Shown one piece after another: positions 23,395 to 35,097 of a DNA stretch of 64,000 nucleotides. Each line of letters starts with the position of its first letter. The first letter of the stretch is position 1. Origin of the DNA: Siphonodentalium dalli. Its lineage: Eukaryota; Mollusca; Scaphopoda; Gadilida; Siphonodentaliidae. A program made the translations under genes and the position numbers. Where the stretch lies: positions 205,428,978-205,492,977 of the forward strand of contig CP136066.1 in NCBI GenBank assembly GCA_032622095.1. Reading direction: 5' to 3'. Below the pieces are notes generated by a model, which saw only the letters and a program-made list of their open reading frames with translations, had not been told where the DNA came from and searched no databases.

Positions 23395-23965
23395 ATGGGG
23401 GGGGTATACTGGATTACATGCGTCCGTCCGTCCATCCGCTCATATTTCTCAAACATGGGTTATTGGATAACGATGAAATTTGGTATGCAGGTTTGGCATC
23501 AGGAGGGCTTTCAAAAGAGGGTTCATTGACATTGTTCACATTTTCCGCTCTTTGTTTATCTGAAATTGTTGGATTTCTGTTCATCCGCACAAATATCTCA
23601 ACCATGGGTTATCGGATCTCGATGAAATTTGGTAAGCAGGTTTGGCATCAGGATCGGATATCGTTGAAATTTAGTATGCAGATTTGGCATCAGGAGGGCT
23701 TTCAAAAGAGGGTACATTGGATTTTGTTCACATTTTCCATTCAAGAGGGCTTTCAAAAGAGGATTCATTGACGTTCACATTTTCTTTTCAAGACTTATGT
23801 CTTTGTTTATCAGAAAATGTTTGATTTCATCCATCCTCCCTTATATCTCAACCATGGATTATCTGATGTCTATAAAATTTGGTATGCAAGTTTGACATCA
23901 TGAGGGCTTTCAAAAGTGATGTTCATTGACGTTGTTCACATTTTCCGTTTATGAGTTATCCTCTT
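23395..23965. mobile_element. Microsatellite-like start plus diverged core repeats
   Basis: CGTCCGTCCGTCCATCCG is followed by repeated ATATxTCAAxCATGG, GATGAAATTTGGTATGCAGG, CATCAGGAGGGCTTTC and TTCACATTTTCC blocks (four or five partial units). Same architecture as 24036-24554 and 35840-36896 but a different core. Confidence 0.45.
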
Positions 23966-24035
23966 TCTTTATCTGAAAATGTTGGGTTTTCGTCCATTAG
24001 AATTGTCAAGTAATTTGTTCGTTCATCACATTTTT

Positions 24036-24554
24036 ATACACCCTTTTGAAAAAAGTTGTATTATGTAATCAGTCCGTCCATCTGGATGACCGGACGTCCG
24101 TCCGTCCATCTGTCCGGCCATTAACATTTTTGGTTTCCGATTGATAACTTCAGTTTGATTTATTTGATCAAAACCAAAGTTGGTATGTGTATTTCCCAGC
24201 TAAAAATACAGGCCAAGTTCAAATATGGGTTCCGTCCAATTATTTTTACATGATGATTTTTACAACCATTTTTCGACTTAGAATTTGACCAAATTCATAA
24301 AATTTGGTTTCTGACCGATAACTCCAGATTTGATTATTTTATCTGAACTAAAGCTGGTATGTGTGTTTCCCAGCTAAAACTACAGGCCAAATTCGAATAT
24401 AAGTTCTGTCCAATTATTTTCACATGAGTTACGGACATTTTTCGACTTGGCATTTTACCTCATTTCGGCATTGAAATTAGGGGTATTCTTTGTAAGCTCA
24501 AATTATTATTTTATTCTGAGGTAGTATTTTGCCACGTCCTAGTGATTTCTTGTT
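24036..24554. mobile_element. Pearl/Helentron-like element, two core repeats
   Basis: Starts CCCTTTTGAAAAAAG and GTTGTATTATGTAATCAGTC, then a CCGT-type microsatellite, then two core units (TTCCGATTGATAACT and equivalent) 174 bp apart. The end matches the five-unit copy at 35840-36896. Confidence 0.5.
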
Positions 24555-24634
24555 CACAATTTGGTTTCCGACCTGTCTATATTTTAATTCTCACCATCGG
24601 TGTATCCCAGCACCCAGTGTGCAACCTCTTGTTT

Positions 24635-24822
24635 ATGGGGTTTCATCTTGAGAGCGGATAATTTACTGGGTTTTATCATGACTGTGGGTAACAAATGGGG
24701 TTTTATCAATACTGTGGGTAAGAAATGGGGTTTTATCATGACTGGGTAACAAATGGGGTTTTATCATGACTGTGGTTAATAAACAGGGTTTTATCATGAC
24801 TGCAGATAATTTATCAAATGGA
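24635..24822. repeat. Tandem repeat, about 28-30 bp unit
   Basis: Repeats of GGGGTTTTATCATGACTG and GGTAACAAAT, five or six copies with small changes. Confidence 0.75.
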
Positions 24823-25261
24823 AAAGGAGGCAATATGGCACTGAAATCGTGCTGATTTGAATCTTTTTGAAATAGTCATCTGATTCAGTGTCAATGTTGA
24901 ATTGGGTTATCGATATTGAAAATTTAATCGAATCTCAAACATTCCTAGGTCCCTAAATAGTCCCAGGTCCATAAATAGTCCCAGTTGAGAAAAGATCGTT
25001 GGTATGAGACTTACAAGCTTTGATTAAAAATGAAGTCACTTTATCCAGACTGATAAATTCTTATAGTCCTGTGACCCAGTTGTAAGAATTTTGGCAGAAC
25101 AAAAGATATGTAGTCCCAGAGGGAGGCGATGGCAAGTAAAACAAGATTATTGTTCTGTTTATATTACAAAAATATATGCAGATACAGCAATATATTATTC
25201 TCATCAATTTATAAACATATAAAATCAATAAAAAACAATGAGCTAATCACAATCAAATGTA

Positions 25262-25555
25262 ATACACATCTACTACAATAACATGGCACAAATCAATCAC
25301 ACAATATGTTCAATTCTAATCAATAAACTTAAAGTGGCATTATGTAATGTTTTCTTATTAATCTGGAGGGGTCATGTGTACTGTAGTCTATACATACTCG
25401 GCTTACTGATACATCTACTACAATAACATGGCACAAATCTCTCACATAATATGTTCAATTCTAGTCAATAAACTTAAAGTGGCATAATGTACTGTTTTCT
25501 GATTAATCTTGTACTCTTTTCTGATTAATTGGAGGGTTCATGTGTACTGTACAGA
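25262..25555. repeat. Tandem pair, about 145-bp unit
   Basis: ACATCTACTACAATAACATG, ATATGTTCAATTCTA and AATAAACTTAAAGTGGCAT are repeated twice. Confidence 0.6.
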
Positions 25556-25563
25556 CTCAGCTA

Positions 25564-25787
25564 CAGTAATGCCCTAATTAATCGACTCCTTTAACCACAG
25601 CAGAATTATGGGTAACTTTTCAGGATTTAGTCGGAAATATGGCTTGTTCAAGTTGTTGCCATTCATCAGAAAGCTCTTGGGGAGAGCTTTCCGATGAATG
25701 GCAACAAGTCATATTTCCGACTAAATCCTGAAAAGTTACCCATAATTCTACTGTGGTTAAAGGAGTCGATTAATTAGGGCATTACTG
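25564..25787. mobile_element. R1 foldback MITE copy 7
   Basis: Complete palindrome with TA flanks. It carries a short CAAGTTG insertion in the left arm. Confidence 0.85.
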
Positions 25788-25904
25788 TAACTGATGCATG
25801 TAGTGCAATAGCGCTCTGGTGTTAGTAGGTCCTGCTGATACAACTCTTTATTACAAACTGATTTTGTTAACCCTATTTGTGATGGGAGCAGCACTGGTGT
25901 AGCA

Positions 25905-26299
25905 TTAACCCTTTCAGTGCCAGGGGCCGATCTCATCGGCCCTAATTTACGGTCTGTAAAATCGGCCCTAAAAAAATTTTTTAATTTAAAAATAAAAAAC
26001 ACCTTACGGGCATGTTATAACTCAATACTATCACCAAGTATTCATAGTAATAATTTTTATGCTCATGAAAAACGTAAGATTCCCTGGCACTAAACCTACA
26101 AAATAAGTCTGTAAAAGAAAATAAGAAAAAATTTATTAAAATTGTACAAAAATAATAACAAATGATGAATAATTGTTAGGCCAATGCATTCTCTTATATA
26201 TGCGAGGCGACTTATGGTCGACTCGCATATATAAGAGAATGCATTGGCACAGGGTATATGGGTTGATACAAAAATCAGACCTGGCACTGAAAGGGTTAA
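25905..26299. mobile_element. B-family TTAA composite foldback
   Basis: TTAA flanks, with ends CCCTTTCAGTGCCAGG and CCTGGCACTGAAAGGG. The interior contains GGGGCCGATCTCATCGGCCC, an AT-rich spacer and one palindromic core at 26180-26250. Confidence 0.7.
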
Positions 26300-26520
26300 A
26301 GATTCAGTTCCAGTACATTCTCTATATAGGTGGTTCTCCCATAGGGAGCTTTGCATATATAAGAAAATGCACTGGCTTACAAGGTCAAGGAAAATATTGT
26401 TCGGCCAATTTATTCTGTTATATATGTGAGGCTCCCTATGGGAGACTAGCATATATGAGAGAATGCACTGGCACAGGGTTTTCGCAAAATTTCAGAAAGC
26501 TCCAGTCATGGAAAGGTTAA
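26296..26520. mobile_element. D-family element, left end altered
   Basis: Two degenerate core palindromes (TCTCCCATAGGGAGC and GCTCCCTATGGGAGA) and a right end AGCTCCAGTCATGGAAAGG followed by TTAA at 26517-26520. It abuts the B element through the TTAA at 26296. Confidence 0.5.
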
Positions 26521-26673
26521 AGAGTGAGTAATGGTTACCAATTCTTTCAAGTGTTATCTTAGTTTCTATACCCTTTCTGTCAATGATTCACATATCCATT
26601 TTAAATATTTTTCAAACATCTGCAAGTTTACAAATGCATTCCCAGTTTGAAATTCTGAGACGAATCAAGATTA

Positions 26674-27104
26674 ATATGTGACCCGCCATATCAAATATGG
26701 ATTTTTTTTACCCTGTGCCAATGCATTCTCTTATATATGCGAGTCGATAAGAGAATGCATTGGCCTAACAATTTGTTATCATGTTTTTTAAATAAATGTT
26801 TCTTACAATTTTTAGGACATAAAATAAAAAACATCCATTACCCTGCAGGGAGCCCCACACGTATATAGAAGCATATAGAAGAGTGTCGTCTGCTCATGTT
26901 TGTCTGGGGCTCTGTATGGGTGAAATTATAAAATTGTTAAAGCATACAAGAAAAAATTATTAAAATTATAAAAAATTGTTAGGCCAATGCATTCTCTTAT
27001 ATATGCGAGGCGACCTATGGTCAACTCGCATATATAAGAGAATGCATTGGCACAGGGTAAAAAAATCCCGACTTACGACTGGATTTGATATGGCGGGTCA
27101 CATA
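26674..27104. mobile_element. A-family composite foldback (GTGACCCGCC ends)
   Basis: Ends ATATGTGACCCGCCATATC and inverse. Core palindromes lie at both inner ends; the left one has lost part of an arm at 26740. The central segment contains CCCTGCAGGGAGCCCCACAC and TGTCTGGGGCTCTGTATGG. Confidence 0.7.
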
Positions 27105-27123
27105 TTATACCTCTTTGGAAAGC

Positions 27124-27340
27124 TTAACTGTTTCTTTACTAAATACACATTGATGAGTAGTTCCTGTACTTAATGTTCAGATAAAATCTCAACAAAATGG
27201 CCAAAGGCTGTTTGTTGAACTTATTATCTGAACATTTCCCTCCAATGAATAAGAATCTTTCTGAATTTGTAATATCTGTTTATCCATATATATCCTCAGG
27301 GAATAGATAAATCATCTTTAAATATAATGTAATTAACAAT
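27124..27340. repeat. F-family element, diverged copy
   Basis: TTAACTGTTTCTTTACTAAAT start, ATTGATGAGTAGTTCC and TATCTGAACATTTCCC interior. The right end is unclear. Confidence 0.4.
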
Positions 27341-27387
27341 TTTCAAATATGAAAACATCATTGAAGCCACTGGTATGTTTTAAAGAA

Positions 27388-27576
27388 ATGAATATAGTGG
27401 GTGTGTGTGTTATTGGGGGATAAGGTGCTGTGGTCGTTTGTGGGCACATTATTCTGATATGTGTCACAGAGTGTGTACTGGGCACATCTACATTCATCAA
27501 TTTTATCTCACTAAATGTGCACCCCAACGACCACAACGCCATATCCTCCAATAACACACACACACCCACTACATTC
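27388..27576. mobile_element. Foldback with GTGTGTGTTATTGG arms
   Basis: TAGTGGGTGTGTGTGTTATT and GGTCGTTTGTGGGCACAT at the left are matched in inverse at 27505-27576. A further isolated tip lies near 27863. Confidence 0.6.
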
Positions 27577-28380
27577 TTATCTTATAATTACATAGATTTT
27601 TGATGATTTATTCCCATACAACAATCTGAGTGTAGTCTTATTTATTTTCACCAAATCTGCCCAGAATTTGAGACTAGCCTATGCAGCACATTAAGTCAGC
27701 CCAATATCAGATTTTCAAACACTTAGCAATGATAACATGATCAATAAAAATAACTGGATTCAGATGCAATTTGGCTGAATTTGAAAAGCATGCCCAATTA
27801 TTCTGCTGACTGCTTTTAATGATTAGGTCAACAATTTGTGACGTTGTGTTCATATTACGGTCTGTGTGTTATTGGGGTATGAAACGGGTGACCCAATTGG
27901 CAGTTGACCAATCACAGAACATGATTTAGTGTAACACAGACAGGTTATGTAAATTTTTAACTGTTGATTGAATTTAGGTTAAATTCCTTGGGTAAGTATC
28001 TTCTGACTCAGCAATGATATGTAATCCCTGAAGAGTATCACACTTTTCTACCTCTATGCACGATACATACTGTACTAACAAACTTTAAAAAAAAACTTCT
28101 TCAAATGAATGGTATTCCGATATTTTATACATTTTTGGTTTGTTTTGGGTGATGATTGCACACACGTTTATATCATCTTCTTGCACATTTGCGACTAATG
28201 TCCAATTGATTAAATGAATGATCAGACGTTTATCAAAATATACAAGTATATGACATGTATTTATGGAAACCCCCAAATTTCTTACTGATTGCATGAGTAG
28301 ATAATTTCAGGGACCTGTCTAGGGCGACTTGGGAGATATCGTCTCTCTAAATTGTGCCACTTCTCCCTATGTCAGTCCTA

Positions 28381-28593
28381 CAGTAATGCCCTAATTAATC
28401 GACTCCATAATCACAGCAGAATTATGGGTAACTTTTCAGGATTTAGTCGGAAATATGGCTTGTTGCCATTCATCGGAAAGCTCTCGCCGAGAGATTTCGG
28501 ATGAATGGCAACAAGCCATATTTCCGACTAAATCCTGAAAAGTTACCCATAATTCTGCTGTGGTTATGGAGTCGATTAATTAGGGCATTACTG
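28381..28593. mobile_element. R1 foldback MITE copy 8
   Basis: Complete palindrome with TA flanks. Confidence 0.85.
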
Positions 28594-28667
28594 TATTAGA
28601 AGAGATTTCTCTCTCATATACCAGAATGCATATATCAAATGAGCATATTTTAAGTGTATTTCCTGAT

Positions 28668-28785
28668 TAAATGGTGTATTTACTCATTATAATGGTGTAT
28701 TTACTCATTATAATGGTGTATTTACTCATTATAATGGTGTATTTACTCATTATAATGGTGTATTTACTCATTATAATGGTTTTTT
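28668..28785. repeat. 21-bp tandem repeat, five to six copies
   Basis: Unit AATGGTGTATTTACTCATTA plus T, nearly identical copies. Confidence 0.9.
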
Positions 28786-29082
28786 AATGGGCTCTTGTGT
28801 TGTATGATACTTATTGGATCACAGAAGCCTGATGTTGGGGTGTTAATTGAACTTCAGCCTTTATGACTTCTCTCGGATAACAGTCTATTTGCTTAGTAAG
28901 GAGAAGACTTCTCCTAATTTGAAACTACCAGGCTGATCCCTCGATCAAAATTCAAAATGTAAGTAATGCGGTCCCCTTTATAGTTAGGGGCATATCGTCG
29001 GTCAGCTTCTAAAAGGTTGTACCTCAGGAAAATCAAATTTTTCAGGAGACACAAAAAAACTGTTTATCTAGGGAACTATAAT

Positions 29083-29164
29083 AATATGAAAGTGTCATTG
29101 TGTAAAGTTATTAATAATTGGTACCTGCCAATAACTTTACACGATGACACTTTCATATTCAATT
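29083..29164. repeat. Short perfect hairpin
   Basis: AATATGAAAGTGTCATTGTG and TAAAGTTATT pair with AATAACTTTA and the inverse, around a TTGGTACCTGCC loop. It could be a small foldback element. Confidence 0.6.
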
Positions 29165-29994
29165 ATCTTCTAGTTCATTAGAAAACATGATTTTATGATT
29201 TTTTACAACACTTCAGAAGAAAAAAGCAGAAATTTTTTGAGATTGTACTGAGATGTGTCATTTTAGTTTTGACAATTTCCGTGGCTTCGTTTAGTCGCTG
29301 TCACTCACGATAAGGAGAGGATACACCCTCCTGCTTCAAAATAATCCAATCAGAATTATTCTACCAAGAAATTACGACATTCATTTTAGAATTAACATTA
29401 CGTCATTTTAGAACATGAATTTCCCTTAAAAAAATAGCGAAAAATGACATTTATATAACAGATACGACATTTTAGAACACAAATTTCCATGAAAAAAAAA
29501 CGGTGATAAATGGCACTTATATTTGAAATATTGACAATGTTATTTGATGAACTTATGTAATCGAACCCGTAGATTCCGAAAATGCAATAAAAAGTTTCAC
29601 ACCAGAATGGCAAGTACGACCTTTTAGAAGCCCACTGACGATATATATAAGAATTTGATTTGGTGCCCGCCATGTGAGCCAATCATAAGAAGTATAGAAT
29701 GGATGAAGAATAACAGCGTAAATTGTGGAATATTTCAAATGTCACAACTCACATAAATATAAGACTAAGGATATGAAGATAATATATAATATGGCAAGTG
29801 GTGATATTAAGTAGAACTCAACACATGCTGATATTTGTCACAAATAATGTACTGGGCACATCTACATTCACCAATTTTATTTCACTTTTTCATAAAACAT
29901 GAATTTTGACCTAATTTTGATCTGGACTACGCCATCTATTATTCTCAATGGAAGGGGAATTACTCTGTCTCCTAGTTTTGAATTTTGGTGTATT
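29165..29994. other. No feature recognised
   Basis: AT-rich. A short direct repeat (CATTTTAGAACA and AATTTCC) lies at 29400-29490. Confidence 0.35.
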
Positions 29995-30228
29995 TTGAAA
30001 TGTTCAGATAATAATTTCAACAATAGGTCGTTTATTGAACTTATTATCTGAATGTTTCCCATCAATGAATATGAATTATTCTCCTCTTATGTTAATATCT
30101 GTTTTTTTCTCTCTGTCGTCTGCTTTTATTACTTCATTACTTACTACACCCCTCCAAATGAATTATAGACTGTTCCATGCAATACTTATAACTGAATGGG
30201 AGAATCCATTCAGTATAGAAAGGGTTAA
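29995..30228. mobile_element. F-family element, copy 4
   Basis: ATGTTCAGATAATAATTTCA hairpin, TCTGTCGTCTGCTTTTAT, GGGAGAATCCATTCAGTA and the right end TATAGAAAGGG followed by TTAA at 30225-30228. Confidence 0.5.
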
Positions 30229-30269
30229 GTTGTATAGATCCTTTATATGATGTGCGTATATATGAGATG

Positions 30270-30670
30270 CATGGTCTATCTCTTCCCAGAAAGTTTTATA
30301 CAGATTCCGGGGTATAAAATAATAGATATGAATCGAGGACACATGTCCGAAGAAGTTTCTATCAATTAATATTAATTTTATTTACAATTTATTGTCACAT
30401 GAGCGGGACCGTTTGAAGGGCTATTTTTAGACCAGAAATAAACACGAAAATGTTCGGAGCATGGCAGCTTCATACAAAGAATGAGAACTCCATCTTTTTA
30501 GCAGCCTCAACCTGTATTATGCGCTTAGAGACAACGTAAAAAAACCCCATCTTCAGTTTTATCTGTATTTTATTCAAAAAAATTCTATTTTAGTCCTGAA
30601 ATCGGGATTTATAAAAATGATGTTGTTGTTATAATTGTGGCCTGGAAGAGATAGATCATCTTTAATTCTT
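30270..30670. mobile_element. Element with TCTATCTCTTCC ends
   Basis: GGTCTATCTCTTCCCAG and GGGGTATAAAATAATA at the left, GGAAGAGATAGATCATC at the right. Related to 56650-57005 and to the repeat at 19938-20056. Confidence 0.45.
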
Positions 30671-31730
30671 TCAGTACTGGGTTCGACAATATCAACCCTA
30701 AATAGATAGTTAACATAGAATATCATGGTTCAAACTTTCAGTCTAAGTTGATCTAAGCAAAAGTACTTCATCAGTGCCGGGAACCTACGTCATAATTTGG
30801 CGGCAAGATGTCTCACATCGAAGTGAGTATTCATCATTTTCTTCATCTATATAAATAACTCAACCAAAAAGATAGTGAATGAGCTATATATCAATTTTGC
30901 TATAGCTCACAATGAATCCATTCCCCATCTAAATATGACTGTTGAGACAGACCGTTTGGGAAGATATAAGTGTCCCAAGTGACTTCCAACACCATTTTTC
31001 AACTTGAATGTTGTGAAATTTGAAATCCAAAATCTCCGTAAAATACAAATGTGTTTGATATCCGCTTTTGCATGGTTTAGTAGGTTTTTGGTATCTTTGG
31101 AAATTATAGTAAAAAATAATGTTGAAAGATTCCCAGGTGTGACTTTTTGCCCACTCAACCTGTTCTCCCGAAAATCTGAACGTTATTGGCTTAATATAGG
31201 ATTTGTTTTAGGTTCATAATAGGTGTAGAATCGCCTCATTTTGAGTCCATAACGGACTTATCAGATGTGCGCCCTTAAAAATATGTTTTCACTGTAGCCC
31301 GCACCATAAAACAGAATAACGGATATAAGTCAACTATCAGCTTATTTCAGAATAAAATAATCCAATATGAAGCGACGCGAATATTATAGGTCAATTATGA
31401 ACCTATTTGCGCGAGGATATGTTGGCCCCATGGTTTCGAGAAAATTGTGACATAGGTTAGCGGCCCGGTAATACTGCCACCTGGACCTTGGATTTCAGCT
31501 ACTTCATCTTCGGGCCCTGGACCAGGAACATACGTCACCAATCAAGTCTCTTTAACGCAAAGCAGTTTTTATTTTAAATTGTTAAACATATATGAATGTT
31601 TGTCTGACGGGATAATATGAGCTGTGTAAATTCACAATGCAAATTAGAACATCAGTCTTTGTCGAAAATTCATACGTATAACTGAAATTTACCAGGAAAA
31701 TAGGCATCGATGGTGCCTCGATGTTGAACA
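30671..31730. other. No feature recognised
   Basis: Unassigned sequence. Short open frames near 31000 on both strands are not recognisable. Confidence 0.35.
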
Positions 31731-31963
31731 TTAACCCTTTCAGTGCCAAGTCAGATTTTTGTATCAACCCATATTTCCTTGATCATTTTTCAAATTTATT
31801 GATTATAATAATTAATTAATTAATGTGATACCGGTACATTGATGGAAAGAGCTCTAAGAGCTCTTTCCATCAATGTATCACATTATTATAATCAATAAAT
31901 TTGAAAAATGATCAAGGAAATATGGGTTGATACAAAAATCGGACTTGGCACTGAAAGGGTTAA
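31731..31963. mobile_element. B-family TTAA foldback, compact palindrome
   Basis: A 233-bp palindrome with TTAA at each end. Tips CCCTTTCAGTGCCAAGTC and inverse; arms include TTTGTATCAACCCATATTTC, and the centre is GAGCTCTAAGAGCTC. It uses the B-type outer end without the GCCAATGCATTC core, so it shows the outer end alone can form an element. It lies just downstream of the aminopeptidase gene. Confidence 0.8.
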
Positions 31964-32056
31964 ATGCACCTCAACCATTTAATAGATGTTCATAAAATTC
32001 ACATTATCCCTATCACTCGTAAGTATAATAACCCTTGCAACAAATATCTAGCTCAT

Positions 32057-32405
32057 CCAACGATTCAATCGTAAGTGGAGGAATCGGGCCCAACAAGATC
32101 GTGGATAGTTTGTTCAGACGATTGCGATGTCGTCGTACATTATGATATCGTAGGTTGTTCCTAAAGCATGTGATTGACTACCCTAAGGTAATTTCACTAC
32201 GATTTTTACGTACACACGACTGCGATTACGTCGCAACTGGAGGTAACCAAGGATACGCTACATTTCGCATCTAAAATCAAACAGTGCTTGATATTATTTT
32301 TTTACCTACGATTTTGACGTGAGCATGCGCAGTCCAACTACCGGTTACTTCCTACAACGGAAATCTTTCCACTTACGATTGTATCGTGGTCGTCTGAACG
32401 TTCAC
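32057..32405. mobile_element. PIF/Harbinger-like MITE, diverged copy
   Basis: The right tip GTCTGAACGTTCAC and the interior (GATCGTGGATAGT, GGGCCC, CATGTGATTGACTACCCTA) match 12784-13110 in inverse orientation. The left outer tip is lost. Confidence 0.5.
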
Positions 32406-32510
32406 TATAAAATATAGATAGCAACTATCCGAACGTCTGAAGCTACGGTTTAGAGATTACATTAGTGGCGTACATTTTGTTCCAGGCACTGGGATCATGA
32501 CACTAACAGT

Positions 32511-32516
32511 TTTATA
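32511..32516 (-). promoter_or_regulatory. Possible variant polyadenylation signal TATAAA
   Basis: 66 bp after the aminopeptidase stop on the minus strand (TATAAA, overlapping AATATA). No AATAAA occurs within the first 400 bp, so the signal is uncertain. Confidence 0.25.
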
Positions 32517-32581
32517 TTCAGAATGGTAAAATGTTCTGATGGTATGTGCAAAATTGATGGTATGTGTGATATATATCCAAA

Positions 32582-32731
32582 TTATACAATCACATTCTCA
32601 TCAAGCCATTTTTCAATAACTTTATAATTAGCGTCCATCCATTTGATGTTTGTTTTAGCCGTTTCCAGTGCTTGGTCAAAGGTGTTGGCTGCTGATCCGA
32701 GGTTCTTGAGAGAAGCTTTGAATGTCTCGAG
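32582..32731 (-). CDS. M1 aminopeptidase, last exon
   Basis: Codes for the final 49 residues and a TAA stop, in phase 0 after a TATTCAG acceptor. TNIKWMDANYKVIEKWL is the typical C-terminal helix pair of the aminopeptidase N group. The first codons (LETFK) continue the helix encoded by either version of the preceding exon. The C-terminal helical domain covers the active-site cavity in this family. Confidence 0.9.
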   Translation of the reverse strand, partial: LETFKASLKNLGSAANTFDQALETAKTNIKWMDANYKVIEKWLDENVIV

Positions 32732-33015
32732 CTGAATAAAAAGATGGTAATAGACAGAACACAATGCACATGTTAACAATTTCATTACTAAATACCTAGT
32801 TGGACTAGTTTCCTAAGGAAATGGTCCGATTATGATCTTATCATTTCCCACCAAAGATTATGAATCCTTCTGCCCTTGTATAATCTTGTATGGTCTGCTG
32901 TTTATGTATGGTAGGCCAAATTCACATTTAGTATTAATGGACTTAAACACAATTCAATTGAAGCGCAATTCAATTGCACTGAATAATAATTAAAAATTGT
33001 GCAGAAGTGCTGCTA

Positions 33016-33517
33016 TTAAAGGTCCTTCCACATGGCGTACCGCGCGATACGCGTGGCATGCCGCACATTTTTCTGCGGCAAATGAGTTTCTGCGACGATG
33101 GCGTTTTCTGCGGCGACGGTGTTTTCTGCGACGATGGCGTTTTCTGCGGCGACGGTGTTTTCTGCGGTTACTCGTAGGTTTCCGTTGATATCATGGTTTC
33201 ATTGTTATTCATGTATATTTGTTTTAAATGATGCACAATCGCAGTAATTGACTTGGACTGAAAACTGCTGTGCTTCCAGTGTCTTTGTTCTATACCGTCA
33301 CTGCAAATGGCAGAGTTTACGAACAACCGCAGAGAAAAACGCGTGGCACCGCACCGACAGATTAGACCAGCGATGTATTCATGCGGCAGCGTTTTCTGAG
33401 TTTTCCTATGTTTTCTGTGATTTCGCACGCAGGCACCCATTGCATGCATACAGTGTGTTCTAAGTCGGCGTATTGTGTGGCATGCCGCATCGCAAATGCT
33501 GTGTATAAGGGCCTTAA
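33016..33517. mobile_element. TTAA-flanked CpG-rich element (AGGTCCTTCCACA ends)
   Basis: TTAA at 33016 and 33514, with ends AGGTCCTTCCACATG and GTGTATAAGGGCC. It holds a 36-bp tandem (GTTTTCTGCGACGATGGC then GTTTTCTGCGGCGACGGT) and GCATGCCGCA near both ends. CpG content is much higher than in neighbours. Confidence 0.55.
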
Positions 33518-33750
33518 AGGCCCACTTAATTTTTGAATCACCAGATCACATTATATACAGCATATTCCATATTATATATACCATTTCAAAGAGGAAGCTC
33601 CAAAACATTGTATTATTGGTCCGCTTGAAAAAAATGGGAACATGTTGTTTTTGTTGAAGTGCCGATGTGTGTTCTGTGATCCGGACTGTACAGTAAAGTC
33701 TATTGCTAGTATTCTCATTGGAAGGGGAATAACTCTATCTTTTAGTTTAA
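33514..33750. mobile_element. V-family element (AGGCCCAC end), partial
   Basis: Starts at the TTAA shared with the previous element (TTAAAGGCCCACTTAAT). The interior matches 46538-46962 in inverse: ACCATTTCAAAGAGGAAGCT and GGAAGGGGAATAACTCTAT. The far end is lost. Confidence 0.5.
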
Positions 33751-34023
33751 ATTCTGATGCATTCTGGGTTGACAAGGGGGGGGAGTTTACAATCTTGCCC
33801 AAATGTAATTTTTTTTATAAATTCTATATCCAAATAGGTAGACAATCATTGTCTTTTTTCTAAGAGAATCATTGTTGTTATCGGGTTGTTATATCAAAGT
33901 AAATAGCTATATTTGCGCGTATTTCAGACGTTATGTTCTCGAAGTGATTAAATTCGATGTGGTTGGAATTTTGAGAACTGAGCTAACAGTTTTATTCACT
34001 AAGATATAAGCCAATAATATGTT

Positions 34024-34590
34024 TTAACCCTTTCATTGTGGGAGCTGGGGAATCTCGCATATATACGAGAATGCACAGGCTTACACTGTCAAGGTAAACT
34101 TGTCCAAACTTGTAAATATTGTTAGGCCAATGTATTCTCTAAAATATGCGAGGCTCCCTGTTCACAAACAAACCAGGAAGCTCCAGTCATGGAAAGGTTA
34201 ATTTCAAAAGGTGAATGTTAACATGACATAAATAATTTGTACTGCTGACATCATAAAGTAAACTCAACTCCCTATGGGAGAATCATATATATAAGAGAAT
34301 GCATTGGCACAGGGATTTCGCAAACAACCGGGAAGCTCCAGTCATGGAAGGGTTAATTTCAAAAGGTGAACGTTAACATGACATATATAATTTGCACTGC
34401 TGACATCATAAAGTAAACTTCAACTCCCTATGGGAGAATCGCATATATAAGAGAATGCATTGCCACAGGGAATTCGCAAACAACCAGGAAGCTCCAGTCA
34501 TGGAAGGGTTAATTTCAAAAGGTGAATGTTAACATGACATAAATAATTTGTACTGCTAACATCATAAAGTAAACTTCAACTCCTCACAAA
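34024..34590. mobile_element. D-family TTAA element followed by 155-bp tandem units
   Basis: First element 34024-34201, with TTAA flanks, end CCCTTTCATTGTGGGAGCT and end GGAAGCTCCAGTCATGG. Then 2.4 units of 155-156 bp follow, each ending in TCCAGTCATGGAAGGG and TTAA (34353, 34509) and each carrying one half of the core palindrome (ATATATAAGAGAATGCATTG). Confidence 0.6.
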
Positions 34591-34657
34591 AAATGATTTA
34601 AAAATGAAGACGTGCTATAATAATATCAGATCATTGTCTTAAAGATGTATTATCAGA

Positions 34658-35097
34658 ATTAACGCTCCAAAATTACTATTGCTTTGGCTTCGGGAATACA
34701 AAAATATTTGATTCGAGTCGAGGAACCCGCCCATCAAAGCTCGATCAGGTATCGATTTTTGAAGTTTGTTATTTCTTGAGATGTGCAATTATTTGTGGCC
34801 CAGAAAAAAATCGTCAAACCGATGGTCTCGGACAAAATTGCGGATGAAGATGGATAACTCTAAAATCAAGTGGTAATGCGGCCAAATTTTTTGATACTCA
34901 AGTGATAATACGGCCATATTTCGTTGAACAAAATATTGATAAATAACACATTTTGGGAAATTTTATACCATAGTTGACAGTGGTTAGCTTATTTTCTTGC
35001 AATTAATCAATTCTGATAACTAAAGCATATTTTGAAGAAAAGTTGTTGTTGTATCTTGATGATATGGGGACCGTCTGATCGGATTGAGTACCTTTAA
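34658..35097. mobile_element. L-family element, diverged copy
   Basis: TTTGGCTTCGGG, AATATTTGATTCGAGTCGAG and CCCATCAAAGCTC match 41399-41802. The right end GATCGGATTGAGTACCT with TTAA at 35094-35097 is intact; the left tip is lost. Confidence 0.55.

Noticed and set aside
33016..33190. Arg-rich frame RRWRFLRRRCFLRRW
   Set aside because: Translation of the 36-bp tandem in a CpG-rich TTAA element.
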